From positions 33,867 through 97,866 of the forward strand of contig JAEUTQ010000017.1 of assembly GCA_016787445.1 (NCBI GenBank): a stretch of DNA of 64,000 bases, in the 5' to 3' direction. Position numbers and translations under genes: made by a program. How positions within the stretch are numbered: position 1 is the stretch's first letter; each line of letters opens with the position of its first letter. Shown piece after piece: positions 1 through 10,079 of the stretch. The notes under the pieces are model-generated. The model searched no databases and was not told where the DNA came from. It saw only the letters and a program-made list of their open reading frames with translations. This DNA is from Bacteroidia bacterium. GTDB lineage: Bacteria; Bacteroidota; Bacteroidia; B-17B0; Aurantibacillaceae.

Positions 1-1
1 A

Positions 2-502
2 GCCTTTGACGCCATTAAAAAATCCGCCATCGTAATTTATCTTTTTGATGCGCATGAAATCAGCAGTGGCGATTTAAAATTAGAAATCGATTTAATTAAA
101 GAACATATCGGTAATTCTCAATTGGTAATTGTTGCCAATAAAATTGATGTAGAGAATCTCGAGGATTTAAAAAAAGAGTTTGCTTCGTATGATGTTATTT
201 ATATTTCTGCCAAAGAGCACAAAAACATCAATGAATTAAAACAAAAACTGGTAGGGCTTTTTGATGCCAGAACAGTGAATACTACTGAAACTATTGTAAC
301 CAACGCGCGCCATGTCGACTCTTTAAAGCGCGCCAATGAGGCCCTAAAAAAAGCAATAGCCGGTTTAGATTCCGGAATTGCAGGCGATTTGCTGGCTGTT
401 GAGATAAGGTATGCACTTGATGAATTGGGAAGCATTACGGGTGAGGTGACAAATGAAGATTTATTGGATTCGATATTCACCAGATTCTGTATCGGGAAAT
501 AG
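2..502 (+). CDS. mnmE: tRNA modification GTPase MnmE, C-terminal part
   Basis: The reading frame is open from base 2, so the gene runs in from the left edge and only the last ~166 codons are present. MnmE with MnmG installs the (carboxymethyl)aminomethyl group on wobble U34 of certain tRNAs. Seen here: the second half of the inserted G domain, with the G4 motif NKID and a G5-like ISAKE, then the C-terminal helical domain ending in the diagnostic FCIGK, whose cysteine is characteristic of the family. An internal TTG at 122 is not the true start because the conserved protein continues upstream of it. The N-terminal folate-binding domain and Walker A lie outside the window. No terminator is visible before the next gene. 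Confidence 0.95.
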   Translation, partial: AFDAIKKSAIVIYLFDAHEISSGDLKLEIDLIKEHIGNSQLVIVANKIDVENLEDLKKEFASYDVIYISAKEHKNINELKQKLVGLFDARTVNTTETIVTNARHVDSLKRANEALKKAIAGLDSGIAGDLLAVEIRYALDELGSITGEVTNEDLLDSIFTRFCIGK

Positions 503-570
503 GAATTCTTTATTGACACTTTTAGTAAAATTAAACGATATTCAGGTTAGATTTTTTTTAAATATTTGCT

Positions 571-2715
571 GTGAATTTCAATATTAAACTATATTCAATA
601 AAATCAGAACGACGGTTTTTATGGTTTATAGTTTTATTGATTCAAGTAGGATGCCTGTTTTCTCAAAAACTAAATACAATTGAAGAGGTAACTGCTAAAC
701 TTCAAAATTGTAAAGCCGACACTACACGTGTAAACCTTCTGATAGAGCTTTCTTTAATATGGGATTTAACCGATCATGGCAAAAGTTTTAATGCTGCTGC
801 CGAGGCATTATCGATTGCCCAAAAAATAAATTATAAGAAGGGTATGGCTGAAGCACTCAATAATATGGGGAGTTCGGCACAAGGATTGGCGGAATATTCG
901 CAAGCTTTGAATTATTACAAGCAATTGGAAGATAGCGCCGTTAAATGGAATATTCCATTTTTCAAAATGACAGCAAAGTTAAACACAGCAAATCTTTATA
1001 GAAACAAAGGTGATTTTTCAAATGCCAGTCAACTTTATTTTGAAGCTTTGAAGTGGTCGGAAGCAGAGAATAATATTTTATTCAGGGCAATAACTGAAAA
1101 TAATTTGGGGATGTTGTACGAAAGGCAGGGAAAGTTTGATGAGGCGCTCGAATATTATAATAAATCGATGGAATCACATCGTTTAAATGGTGACACCACA
1201 GAATTCTCAAAGCCATTAATAGATATTGGAAATGTTTATGCGCTAACCGGAAGGTTTAAGGAGGCTTTAAATTATTATTTACGAGGTTATGAATTGAATT
1301 TATTACTCAAGAAAAAGGACGGCGTATCATCTGCTTTGAATAATATGGCAATTGTCTATTTTGAATTAGGGGATAAGAACAAATCATTAGAATACTTTAG
1401 ACGATCGCTACAATATGATGTTGAAATGAAAGAAATGGATGGTGTATGCAATGCATATTCCAATCTATCGAATTATTATTTACAGATTAACGATCTTAAC
1501 AGGGCATTTATAATGGCGGATAGTTCATTAAAAATTGCTTTGAATTACCGAATCCTTCCTTCTATAAAGTCTGCTTACTCGATGCTGGCGGATATCTGTT
1601 ATACGCAGAAAAAATTTGAAGAGGCATATGATTACAGTCAGCTTTTTTCGAGTTACAAAGATTCGGTATTAAATGAAACCTCGGTTAAGCAATTAAGTCA
1701 GTTGCAATCATTTTATCAAACTGAAAAAAAGGAGAAAGAACTTTTGATAAAAGAGAAAGAGCACGAAAAAGATGTTGCAGAAATTAAATCTCAAAATGCA
1801 TGGAAGATTACATTTGCTACCGGTTTTATACTGATGCTTCTTAGTGCTTTTCTCATTTTCCGGGGTTATAAGCAAAAACAAAGGGCAAATAATGAATTAA
1901 CAGAAAAAAATAAAATCATTGAGGAGCAAAAAGGTCAGGTTGAAAAACAAAGAGATTTAATCGAAGAAAAGCAAAAAGAAATTCTCGATTCAATCAACTA
2001 TGCAAAGCGGATTCAATATACTTTACTTGCACACGATCAGTTTCTGAAGGATAATCTAAAGGAACATTTTACCTATTTCAAACCTAAAGACATTGTTTCG
2101 GGCGATTTTTACTGGGCCACCAGGCAAGATGATAAATTTTATCTGGCAGTATGCGATAGTACCGGACATGGTGTGCCGGGTGCGTTTATGTCTTTACTTA
2201 ATATAGGATTTCTCTCAGAAGCAATCAATGAGAAAGGAATTGAAAAACCGAATGAGGTGTTTGATTACGTGCGGATGAAACTAACCAACACTATTTCAAA
2301 AGAGGGACAGAAGGATGGTTTTGATGGTATTTTGGTTTGCTTTGATCAGAAGACGAACTCCATTACCTATGCTGCTGGCAACAATGCACCGATATTCATT
2401 CAGCAAGGACAATTGATGGAGTTGGACGCTAACCGCATGCCGGTTGGAGTAGGCGAACGTAAAGAGAATTTTACCCTTTATACCATTGATGCTAAACCAG
2501 GCGATGTGTTATATCTTTATACAGATGGATATGCTGACCAATTCGGCGGACCAAAAGGCAAGAAATTTAAGTATAAACAATTAAATGAACTGTTACTTGC
2601 CATCCATGGTAAAACAGTAACGGAACAGCACTCAGAGTTAAAAAATGCTTTTGAAAATTGGAAGGGTGATCTGGAACAAGTGGATGATGTTTGCGTGATT
2701 GGGATTAAGATTTAA
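571..2715 (+). CDS. TPR-coiled coil-SpoIIE (PP2C-like) serine phosphatase, membrane bound
   Basis: A 714-residue predicted sensor/regulator phosphatase. A signal peptide (about residues 1-31, ending LFSQ) precedes about eight tetratricopeptide repeats (roughly 40-375, recurring NNMG/ALNYY/YE patterns). A single membrane helix sits at about 411-430, followed by a Lys/Glu/Gln-rich coiled coil to ~480 and a C-terminal SpoIIE/PP2C domain (~490-714). Metal-binding acidic motifs are intact: SGDF near 510, DSTGHGVPGAF near 529 and YTDGYAD near 650. The topology puts the TPR region in the periplasm and the phosphatase in the cytoplasm. This architecture is common in Bacteroidota, where such proteins are thought to act on anti-anti-sigma-type partners; the target here is unknown and no anti-sigma gene is adjacent. 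The start is GTG; no in-frame ATG lies nearby that would keep the signal peptide. Confidence 0.85.
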   Translation: MNFNIKLYSIKSERRFLWFIVLLIQVGCLFSQKLNTIEEVTAKLQNCKADTTRVNLLIELSLIWDLTDHGKSFNAAAEALSIAQKINYKKGMAEALNNMGSSAQGLAEYSQALNYYKQLEDSAVKWNIPFFKMTAKLNTANLYRNKGDFSNASQLYFEALKWSEAENNILFRAITENNLGMLYERQGKFDEALEYYNKSMESHRLNGDTTEFSKPLIDIGNVYALTGRFKEALNYYLRGYELNLLLKKKDGVSSALNNMAIVYFELGDKNKSLEYFRRSLQYDVEMKEMDGVCNAYSNLSNYYLQINDLNRAFIMADSSLKIALNYRILPSIKSAYSMLADICYTQKKFEEAYDYSQLFSSYKDSVLNETSVKQLSQLQSFYQTEKKEKELLIKEKEHEKDVAEIKSQNAWKITFATGFILMLLSAFLIFRGYKQKQRANNELTEKNKIIEEQKGQVEKQRDLIEEKQKEILDSINYAKRIQYTLLAHDQFLKDNLKEHFTYFKPKDIVSGDFYWATRQDDKFYLAVCDSTGHGVPGAFMSLLNIGFLSEAINEKGIEKPNEVFDYVRMKLTNTISKEGQKDGFDGILVCFDQKTNSITYAAGNNAPIFIQQGQLMELDANRMPVGVGERKENFTLYTIDAKPGDVLYLYTDGYADQFGGPKGKKFKYKQLNELLLAIHGKTVTEQHSELKNAFENWKGDLEQVDDVCVIGIKI

Positions 2716-2926
2716 TTAATTTTCCGTATGAAAAGTAATTGAGTTGTAATTCTAACCAAACGCAATTCTAGGTCTTAAACTAACTAAATATGGTCATGGC
2801 GCCTAAATCTAAATTTTAGGTAGTACTTCGGTAAAATGGCCTATTTTTCGACGAATTCTTATGTAAGCATCTTGACTTTAAGAAGCTGATTTTGTATTAT
2901 TACTATAAATTTAAAACCCTTTAGTA
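2716..2926. other. Intergenic gap before the large T9SS cargo gene
   Basis: About 210 bp without a gene. It holds a weak -7-like TAAATTTA at 2906-2913, about 14 bp before the next ATG, but no well-spaced -33 TTG. A short imperfect hairpin (cctaaa/tttagg near 2804-2822) has no T-run, so I do not call a terminator. Confidence 0.4.
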
Positions 2927-5900
2927 ATGAAAAAATCAATACTAACATTAATTAGCGGATTAGTTATTACATCATCAATAGCACAGCAAGACTGGCGCGA
3001 AATGATGCAAGATCCTAATGCGAATTTTTATGATATCAAAAAAGCAGCCGATGCTTATTGGAGTACACACGATAAGGATGAAAAAGGTTGTGGTTATAAA
3101 CCATACAAACGTTGGGAAGCATTTATGGAGCCTCGCGTTTATCCTACGGGTAATATGTATTTAGCGAGTCAAACCTGGGCTAACTACGAATCATTTTTAA
3201 ATCAAAACATGTCTACTGCAAAGCAAGGCAACAACATGATTGCCTCTTCTACATGGACCGCTATGGGACCATTTGGAGCCATGACAGGTTCGGCTTGCGG
3301 CTTACCTCGTAAAGCAGGTCGTGATAATTTTATCACTTTCGATCCTACTAACTCCAACACTTATTGGGTTGGCGCTCCTGCGGGAGGATTATGGAAGACT
3401 ACTAACGATGGAACTTCTTGGACAACAAATACAGATAATCTAAGTGTAATTGGATGTTCTGATTTGGCAATTGATCCTACAAATACAAACATTATGTATT
3501 TAGCTACCGGTGATGGTGATGCTGGCGACACTTATGCTATTGGTGTATTAAAATCAACCGATGGCGGAACTACTTGGGGAGCCACCGGATTAAATTGGAC
3601 AGTTAATCAACAACGTGTTATCCGTCGATTAATTATTCATCCAACTAGTACACAAACTTTATTAGTTGCATCAAGTGTAGGTATATGGAGAACAACAAAT
3701 GGCGGTACTACCTGGACTCAAATTACAACAGCAAGTACCTATGATTTGGAATTTAAACCTACCGATCCTAATACAGTTTACGCAACAACTGCCTCAGGTT
3801 TTTATTTGTCAACTAACGGTGGTACTTCTTTTACATTAATTTCCAGTGGTATTCCTACTACTGGTGCAAACCGTATGACAGTTGCAGTAACTCCTAACGA
3901 TCCTAATTATGTGTACGTTTTACGCTCATTGAATACAACAAGTGGTTATGGCGGATTATACCGTTCTACAAACAGTGGAACTACATTCACTGTTATGTCA
4001 ACTACCCCTGATATTTTAGCTAACTCTTGTGCGGGTACTGCAGGTAACGGACAAGGTTGGTATGATTTAGCATTAGCAGTATCGCCTTTAAACAAGGATG
4101 AAGTTGTAGTTGGAGGTATTAACCACTGGAGAAGTACCAATGGCGGAACATCATGGACGAATATTGGTTGTTGGAATAGCACTGCTGCAAACCCTCCATA
4201 CGTACATGCTGATGTACACGAATTAGAATATACACCTGCCGGCGTATTATACTCTGCCAATGATGGAGGTATCTATCGTTATACTGGTACAGCTTGGACT
4301 GATAAATCAAATCCAAGAAATATTGCACAGCAGTACAGAATCGGATTGTCTGCTCTGACTGCCAACTATTTTATCACCGGACATCAGGATAACGGAACTA
4401 ACTTGTTTAATGGTACAACCTATGCGGCAAGATATTGTGGTGATGGTATGGATTGTTTTATTGATAGAACAAATAACAATAATTTATTTGGTGCGACTCC
4501 GCAAGGAGGTTTCTTACGGTCAACAGATGGTGGCAATACATGGGGAAGTGCACAAACCGGTATGAGTGGAACTGCAGGTTGGGTTGCTCCATGGCATCAG
4601 GATCCTGTTACCGCTGCAACATTATATGCAGGAAGAAGCCAAATGTTCAGATCAACGAATTCAGGTGCTAACTGGACACAGTTAACTGCAACCGGTGGTT
4701 CAGGAACGATTATTGAATTTGCAATTGCTCCATCAAACAATCAGGTAATATATGTCATTCACGGAACTACATTATTTAAAACAACTGACGGAGGTGCAAC
4801 TTGGGCTAATGTAAACACAGGTTTACCAGGTAACAAAACGTATATAGCAATTGATCCAACTGATGCGAACAATGCATGGGTTACTGTGAGTGGTTATACA
4901 GCAGGTAGCAAAGTATTTATGACTACAAACGGAGGAACCAGCTGGACCAACGTTTCAAGTAATTTACCAAACTTACCGGCTAATTGTATTGTTTACGAAC
5001 CGGGCACTAGCGATAGAATTTATGTAGGAATGGATGTAGGTGTTTATTATAAAGATAATTCTACAACCAACTGGACTTTATATAATACAGGTTTGCCAAA
5101 CACACCAATCAGTGATTTAGAAATGTCTCCGGCTAATCCGGGTAAATTATTCGCTGCAACTTATGGTCGCGGTGCATGGAAGGTGGATGTTGTAACTGCA
5201 GCTCCTCCAACCTCAAGTTTCTCTGTAGCTGCTGCATCATTGTGTACAGGAACTAACTTACAATTCAACGATAACTCAACTAATGCGCCAACTAGTTGGA
5301 GTTGGAGTGTAACTCCGGCTGCGGGCGTAACTATTAATACTTCAACATCACAAAACCCAACTATTAACTTTACAACAGGAGGTTCTTACGTAGTTTCTTT
5401 ACAGTCTAGTAATCTTATTGGTCCGGGTACAGTTTCTTCTCAGACTATTACAGTTGTGGCAACACCTACAATTACAGTAGCTAACAACTCACAAACTGTT
5501 TGCGCGGGTTCACCAGTTACTTATACGGCTTCCGGTGCTACAACGTATGCATGGAGTGGAGGAGGAACTGCAGCGGTTAATACTTATACGCCTGCATCTT
5601 CAACTGTTTATACTGTTACAGGAACAACAAGCGGATGTTCTTCTCAGCGTACAGCAAGTGTTACAGTTAACAACTTGCCTACTGTAAGTATTACCGGCGG
5701 AAGTTCAATTTGTCCGGGTGGTTCTGCTGCTTTAACAGCTGCAGGAGCTAATACATATACCTGGAGTACATCAGCTACTACAACTTCAATTAGCGTGAGT
5801 CCGACAGTTACTACAACGTATACCGTAACAGGAACAGCAACAACTGGTTGTACAAATACAGCTGTTAGAACAGTAACTGTTAATCCGCTTCCAACTATTA

Positions 5901-6826
5901 ACGTTTCTACAAGTTCATCTGTTGTTTGTATTGGACAATCAGCGAATCTTAATGCTTCCGGCGCTTCAACATATACTTGGATGCCGGGTTCATTAGTAGG
6001 TGCAGCTGTTGTGGCTAGTCCTACAACAAATACAACTTATACTGTAACAGGAACCAGCGCTGCAGGATGTACTAATACTGCTGTTCGTTCTGTAACCGTG
6101 AATCCTCTTCCAACAGTTAATACGAGTGTAACAAACAGCGTAATTTGTGCGGGACAATCAACTACATTAACAGCTTCCGGTGCTTCTACTTATACATGGA
6201 ATCCGGGTGGTATTACAGGAAGTCCTATTGTTGTCAATCCAACTTCCACTACTGTTTATACCGTAACAGGAAGAAATGCAAACGGATGTAGTAATACTGC
6301 AATTCGCTCTGTGACTGTTAATCCTCTTCCAACAATTAATGCAAGCTCAAGTTCTTCATTAATTTGTACCGGACAAACAGCTACCTTAAACGCAACAGGT
6401 GCAGTTACCTATACATGGAATCCTGGTGGAGCAACCGGTGCAAGCACTGCTGTTTCGCCTACAGTGAATACGACGTATAGTGTTTCCGGTACCGGATCTA
6501 ACGGTTGTAACAATACGGCCATGTATACGCTTTCTGTTTCAGCATGTACAGGTATAGAACAAATTGTAAATGCAGGTGGATATACTATTTTCCCTAATCC
6601 TACAACAGGTAAGTTAAACATTCAGTTTAATGTTAATAGCCAAACAGTCATTAATGCTGAGGTTGTTGATGCATTAGGAAAAGTAGTGCTGAAACAAACG
6701 CTTAATTTCAATGCAGGTGAAAACACTCAAAGCATTAATATGGCTTCTTTAGCTAATGGTTTATACTTCATAAATCTTAAGAATACTGAAAACAAATCTC
6801 AAACAATCAGAATTGTAAAGGAATAA
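2927..6826 (+). CDS. Giant secreted protein: Asp-box (BNR) propeller, PKD, five Ig-like repeats, T9SS type A tail
   Basis: A 1299-residue exported protein. A signal peptide (MKKSILTLISGLVITSSIAQ) is followed by a long beta-propeller region (~90-765) packed with Asp-box signatures such as TNDGTSW, STDGGTTW, TTNGGTTW and TTDGGATW, as in sialidase/Vps10-type propellers. A PKD-like segment follows (~767-845). Next come five Ig-like repeats of ~71-73 residues (~845-1205), each with the pattern C-x-G...TYTW...YTVTG...GC. Last is an ~80-residue T9SS type A sorting domain (YTIFPNPTTG... to the end). The propeller may be adhesive or a glycan hydrolase; I cannot identify catalytic sialidase residues, so enzymatic function is not claimed. 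It is expected to be exported by T9SS and attached to or released from the cell surface. It is monocistronic, with a strong terminator downstream. Confidence 0.85.
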   Translation: MKKSILTLISGLVITSSIAQQDWREMMQDPNANFYDIKKAADAYWSTHDKDEKGCGYKPYKRWEAFMEPRVYPTGNMYLASQTWANYESFLNQNMSTAKQGNNMIASSTWTAMGPFGAMTGSACGLPRKAGRDNFITFDPTNSNTYWVGAPAGGLWKTTNDGTSWTTNTDNLSVIGCSDLAIDPTNTNIMYLATGDGDAGDTYAIGVLKSTDGGTTWGATGLNWTVNQQRVIRRLIIHPTSTQTLLVASSVGIWRTTNGGTTWTQITTASTYDLEFKPTDPNTVYATTASGFYLSTNGGTSFTLISSGIPTTGANRMTVAVTPNDPNYVYVLRSLNTTSGYGGLYRSTNSGTTFTVMSTTPDILANSCAGTAGNGQGWYDLALAVSPLNKDEVVVGGINHWRSTNGGTSWTNIGCWNSTAANPPYVHADVHELEYTPAGVLYSANDGGIYRYTGTAWTDKSNPRNIAQQYRIGLSALTANYFITGHQDNGTNLFNGTTYAARYCGDGMDCFIDRTNNNNLFGATPQGGFLRSTDGGNTWGSAQTGMSGTAGWVAPWHQDPVTAATLYAGRSQMFRSTNSGANWTQLTATGGSGTIIEFAIAPSNNQVIYVIHGTTLFKTTDGGATWANVNTGLPGNKTYIAIDPTDANNAWVTVSGYTAGSKVFMTTNGGTSWTNVSSNLPNLPANCIVYEPGTSDRIYVGMDVGVYYKDNSTTNWTLYNTGLPNTPISDLEMSPANPGKLFAATYGRGAWKVDVVTAAPPTSSFSVAAASLCTGTNLQFNDNSTNAPTSWSWSVTPAAGVTINTSTSQNPTINFTTGGSYVVSLQSSNLIGPGTVSSQTITVVATPTITVANNSQTVCAGSPVTYTASGATTYAWSGGGTAAVNTYTPASSTVYTVTGTTSGCSSQRTASVTVNNLPTVSITGGSSICPGGSAALTAAGANTYTWSTSATTTSISVSPTVTTTYTVTGTATTGCTNTAVRTVTVNPLPTINVSTSSSVVCIGQSANLNASGASTYTWMPGSLVGAAVVASPTTNTTYTVTGTSAAGCTNTAVRSVTVNPLPTVNTSVTNSVICAGQSTTLTASGASTYTWNPGGITGSPIVVNPTSTTVYTVTGRNANGCSNTAIRSVTVNPLPTINASSSSSLICTGQTATLNATGAVTYTWNPGGATGASTAVSPTVNTTYSVSGTGSNGCNNTAMYTLSVSACTGIEQIVNAGGYTIFPNPTTGKLNIQFNVNSQTVINAEVVDALGKVVLKQTLNFNAGENTQSINMASLANGLYFINLKNTENKSQTIRIVKE
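5462..6540 (+). repeat. Five tandem ~71-73-codon Ig-like repeats
   Basis: Within the large T9SS cargo gene, units of about 213-219 bp begin at each PTxx after VNPL/VNNL. Each carries one Cys in VCxG/ICxG and one in GCxN, suggesting a disulfide per domain (inference). The units are similar but diverged at DNA level. Confidence 0.75.
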
Positions 6827-6847
6827 AAACATACAGTTAGATTCAAT

Positions 6848-6876
6848 AAAAAATCCCGGTATATCCGGGATTTTTT
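6848..6876. terminator. Bidirectional intrinsic terminator
   Basis: A perfect 12-bp stem (6848-6859 with 6865-6876, core aatcccgg/ccgggatt, loop tatat region) is flanked by A-runs on the left and T-runs on the right, so it can terminate both the plus-strand cargo gene and the convergent minus-strand helicase gene. Confidence 0.9.
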
Positions 6877-6878
6877 AT

Positions 6879-9800
6879 TTATACAAGTTCTTCAACTTTA
6901 TTCTCGTCGATGTAAACAATTATTTTTTTAACGGAACTATAACCCATTTTTGATAAGGCGTCGCTATACTTTAGCATTTGAGCTGCGTATTTTTTTGTAT
7001 TGGGTTGTCCGGTTTTGTAGTCAATAACGGTGGCAGTTGTGTCATCTAAGATTACACGGTCGGGTCTTAAAATTTCACCGGATTCAGTGATAATTTCTGA
7101 TTCGTTCTTTGCCTGAACTCCTTTCTTAAAGTAATCACGTATTATAGGGTGATGAAGAATGTTGTGAATTTTGCTTTCTAATTCAGGTTTTTCGTTTTGA
7201 GTAATAACTCCAGATACCAATAAAAAATCAAGCGCAGAATTCAAATCTTCCGGTGAGTGAATAGTGGATAAAACGTAATGGGTTTTTATGCCGTTTTCAA
7301 TTGCTGTTTCTGAAGCATCTTTAAGTTTTAATAGATGACTTCCTTTAATTCTAACAAGGTTATTATTGTCGTTAAAATGAAGAGTAGGCAAATTGAAGTT
7401 TGGTATTTTATTTTTCTCTTCTTGTGAATCAAGTTTACGGGCAAGACAACCAATTTCCAGAAATCCTGAGGTATGTTGCGGAAATTCTGTCTCAATTAAT
7501 ATTTTTACCCACGAAGAAATATTTTCTTTTTTCTGCGTATCAGATTTGAATGAAATAATATGAAGGCGTTCAACAGCACGAGTAAACGCTACATATAATA
7601 AATTTATATTATCGAGATATTGTTCGTTTTTTTCTTTTTCAAAAACAGCTTTTAAACCGGCATCAGCGATGGCATTGCTAATTTTAAATACAGCTACAGG
7701 CAATTCGGTATTCTCATTTTCAAGATTCACCCAAGCATTGTCAGATTTGAAAACCTCCCAATTCAAATAAGGCAGAATTACTACCGGAAATTCAAGTCCT
7801 TTTGATTTATGGATAGTCATAACTTTTACCGCATTTGTTCCTTCCGGAATAATGAGGGAAGCTTGAGTCTCTCTTTTCTCCCACCAGATTAAAAAATCAT
7901 TGATTGAACCGGTTTTATTAACGAGGTATTCATTCACCTCATCCAAAAAGAAACGAATGTATTGTCCGTTTTTTTTATTGAGCTGTAAGGCTGAAATAAT
8001 CTCGATACAACTGTCAAAAATATTTTTCTTGGCAAAGATCTCGCTGGTTAGCTTAATTCCTAACTCATTTAATACTTGATAAAGATTCTTTGTCAAATGA
8101 AGTCTATGAAGATGAAGTTCCGTATTGGCGAGATTTGAGGTACAATACGAAATAACTGCAGCAGCGCTGATTATATCGTTGTTGTTATTTAAATGCTTTA
8201 AAAAATTTATTATACAGTTAATTTCCTGATTGTTTTTTAATAGTAAGGAATCTGAGGAGATGACAGGAATGTTACTTTTTATCAGATGATTTGCGATAGC
8301 GTTTCCGTGATAGTTGTTTCTTACTATAATACAGATATCGTTATAGTTAAATCCATCTTTTAAGGCAAGAGTTATTTTATCTAAAATGCATGTGAAGTTT
8401 ATTGTGTCTACTTCTTCCTTCGCGCTTTCACCGTAGTTAATGCTTACATAACCGCCATTTTCTTTTTTGATTTTTTGTGATTGATGATCATATATTTTCT
8501 GAAATTCCTCTGACAACAAAAGTTTTGGTAAATATTCGAAGGCTGTATTGTTGAAAGCAACAATTTTTTCGCAGCTTCTGTAATTTGTATCAAGAAATTT
8601 TCCTTCAAACTGACTGATTAAAGTAGATTCACGTTCACTTAAATTCGGATTTGATTCCGGATTTTCAATAAAAGGGAGTTGCTGAAATTGCTTTACGTTC
8701 GCGTTTCTCCAGCGATAAATGCTTTGTTTTCCATCACCAACTATCATATTAAAATTGTTGGAGGCTAAAGAATTATCAATTAAGGGTAACAAATTATGCC
8801 ACTGAAGAGTAGAGGTGTCTTGAAATTCATCCAGTAAATAATGATTATAGCGTTCGCCCAGACGTTCATAAATAAAAGGAGTGGGCTCATCAGCTACGAT
8901 TTTCGCAATTTTATTATTAAAATCTGAAATGAAAACAATCTGCTCTTCGTCTCTTAAATCATTGCTTAGTTTTTGAATCTCGTTGAGCAGAATTAATGCG
9001 TAAATGTTTTTTTGAATAAGCAGGAAGAGACTATACTTTTCTTTATTGGCTTCAATATAATTTAAAGTTTCTGAAGCTAAATGATTGAGTTGTGATGTAA
9101 TGCTTATAATTGTGTCAATCGAATGAGTATCTGATTTATCATTATGCCATTTGTTTTTTTCAACGGCATCCAACGTGCGTTTACTTACTATATCTTCAAT
9201 TTTCCCTTTTTTAAAGGCAGACCATTTATAGAAAATCTTTTGCGGTCCGGTATTTCCATAATTAAAATTTGAAGTTTGCAGTTTGTTTGTTTTGATTAAA
9301 TGAACACCTGCATTTCCGGCCTCGTTGATTTTTTTAGTGAATTCAGAAAGATAGGAGGATACTTTTACCTGCACTTTATTGAGTTCGTCGGAGGAAAAAC
9401 CTTTAAGCTTTTCAATATTAATTCCGGCATCTTCCTTTTGTATCAAATTTGTAAATTCAAGGAGTCGCGCTTGTGGATCCCAGGAGGAATTATCGGCAGC
9501 ATTTTCTGACGAATATCTAATTAATAGTTTAGTTAATTCATCGTTTTCTCCAATCTTAGAGAGCAAGGAAGTAACGACCTTCTCATAGAACTCGGATGTG
9601 TTTGTTTCGATATTAAAATTGACAGGCAATTTAAGATCATAAGCAAATGTCTTTACAATTTTGTGTGTAAAGCTATCTATCGTGCCAATAGCAAAATCTG
9701 TATAATTATGTAAGATTTCACTGAGCAATAATTTTGATCGTTGTTGTAGTTCCTCAGGGCTTGTTTTTAATGAATCGGAGATGGAAGAACTAAGATCTTT

Positions 9801-10019
9801 GGTTTTATTGCTGTGTGTAGAAATGTTTTTAAGGGCTTCCAGGATACGGTGTTTCATTTCTGCCGCCGCTTTATTCGTAAAAGTGAGGGCCAGTATTTTT
9901 TTATAATGAAATGGTTTGGTGGATGGATCTGAAAGGGCGAGTAAGAGATACTCCTTAACCAGAGTGTAAGTTTTGCCACTTCCCGCCGATGATTTATAAA
10001 TTAAAAACTTTTTATCCAC
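6879..10019 (-). CDS. UvrD/RecB-like helicase with C-terminal PD-(D/E)XK nuclease (AddA-like)
   Basis: A 1046-residue superfamily 1A helicase-nuclease for double-strand-break processing. Helicase motifs are in order: I SSAGSGKT (residues 10-17), Ia LTFTNKAAAEM, II DEFQDTS (~395), III GDGKQSIYRWR, IV NYRSCEKI, V TIHKSKGLEFPVV and VI YVAFTRAVERLH. A RecB-family nuclease lies near residues 985-1010 (RPDRVI...DYKTG). In Bacteroidota this protein usually pairs with an AddB-like PD-(D/E)XK exonuclease; no such partner is next to it here. The gene starts only 18 bp beyond the terminator hairpin of the upstream OmpA gene, so either its promoter overlaps that hairpin or it depends on readthrough. It converges on the T9SS cargo gene. 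Confidence 0.9.
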   Translation of the reverse strand: MDKKFLIYKSSAGSGKTYTLVKEYLLLALSDPSTKPFHYKKILALTFTNKAAAEMKHRILEALKNISTHSNKTKDLSSSISDSLKTSPEELQQRSKLLLSEILHNYTDFAIGTIDSFTHKIVKTFAYDLKLPVNFNIETNTSEFYEKVVTSLLSKIGENDELTKLLIRYSSENAADNSSWDPQARLLEFTNLIQKEDAGINIEKLKGFSSDELNKVQVKVSSYLSEFTKKINEAGNAGVHLIKTNKLQTSNFNYGNTGPQKIFYKWSAFKKGKIEDIVSKRTLDAVEKNKWHNDKSDTHSIDTIISITSQLNHLASETLNYIEANKEKYSLFLLIQKNIYALILLNEIQKLSNDLRDEEQIVFISDFNNKIAKIVADEPTPFIYERLGERYNHYLLDEFQDTSTLQWHNLLPLIDNSLASNNFNMIVGDGKQSIYRWRNANVKQFQQLPFIENPESNPNLSERESTLISQFEGKFLDTNYRSCEKIVAFNNTAFEYLPKLLLSEEFQKIYDHQSQKIKKENGGYVSINYGESAKEEVDTINFTCILDKITLALKDGFNYNDICIIVRNNYHGNAIANHLIKSNIPVISSDSLLLKNNQEINCIINFLKHLNNNNDIISAAAVISYCTSNLANTELHLHRLHLTKNLYQVLNELGIKLTSEIFAKKNIFDSCIEIISALQLNKKNGQYIRFFLDEVNEYLVNKTGSINDFLIWWEKRETQASLIIPEGTNAVKVMTIHKSKGLEFPVVILPYLNWEVFKSDNAWVNLENENTELPVAVFKISNAIADAGLKAVFEKEKNEQYLDNINLLYVAFTRAVERLHIISFKSDTQKKENISSWVKILIETEFPQHTSGFLEIGCLARKLDSQEEKNKIPNFNLPTLHFNDNNNLVRIKGSHLLKLKDASETAIENGIKTHYVLSTIHSPEDLNSALDFLLVSGVITQNEKPELESKIHNILHHPIIRDYFKKGVQAKNESEIITESGEILRPDRVILDDTTATVIDYKTGQPNTKKYAAQMLKYSDALSKMGYSSVKKIIVYIDENKVEELV

Positions 10020-10036
10020 TTAGTAAAAATAAAAAA

Positions 10037-10058
10037 CCCCCGAATCATAATTCGGGGG
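10037..10058 (-). terminator. Intrinsic terminator of the PorE-like gene
   Basis: Perfect 9-bp stem cccccgaat/attcggggg with loop cata. Read on the minus strand it is followed by a run of T (the complement of aaaaaa at 10031-10036), so it fits termination of the gene ending at 10080. Confidence 0.88.
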
Positions 10059-10079
10059 TTTTATTAGAAAATATCATTC

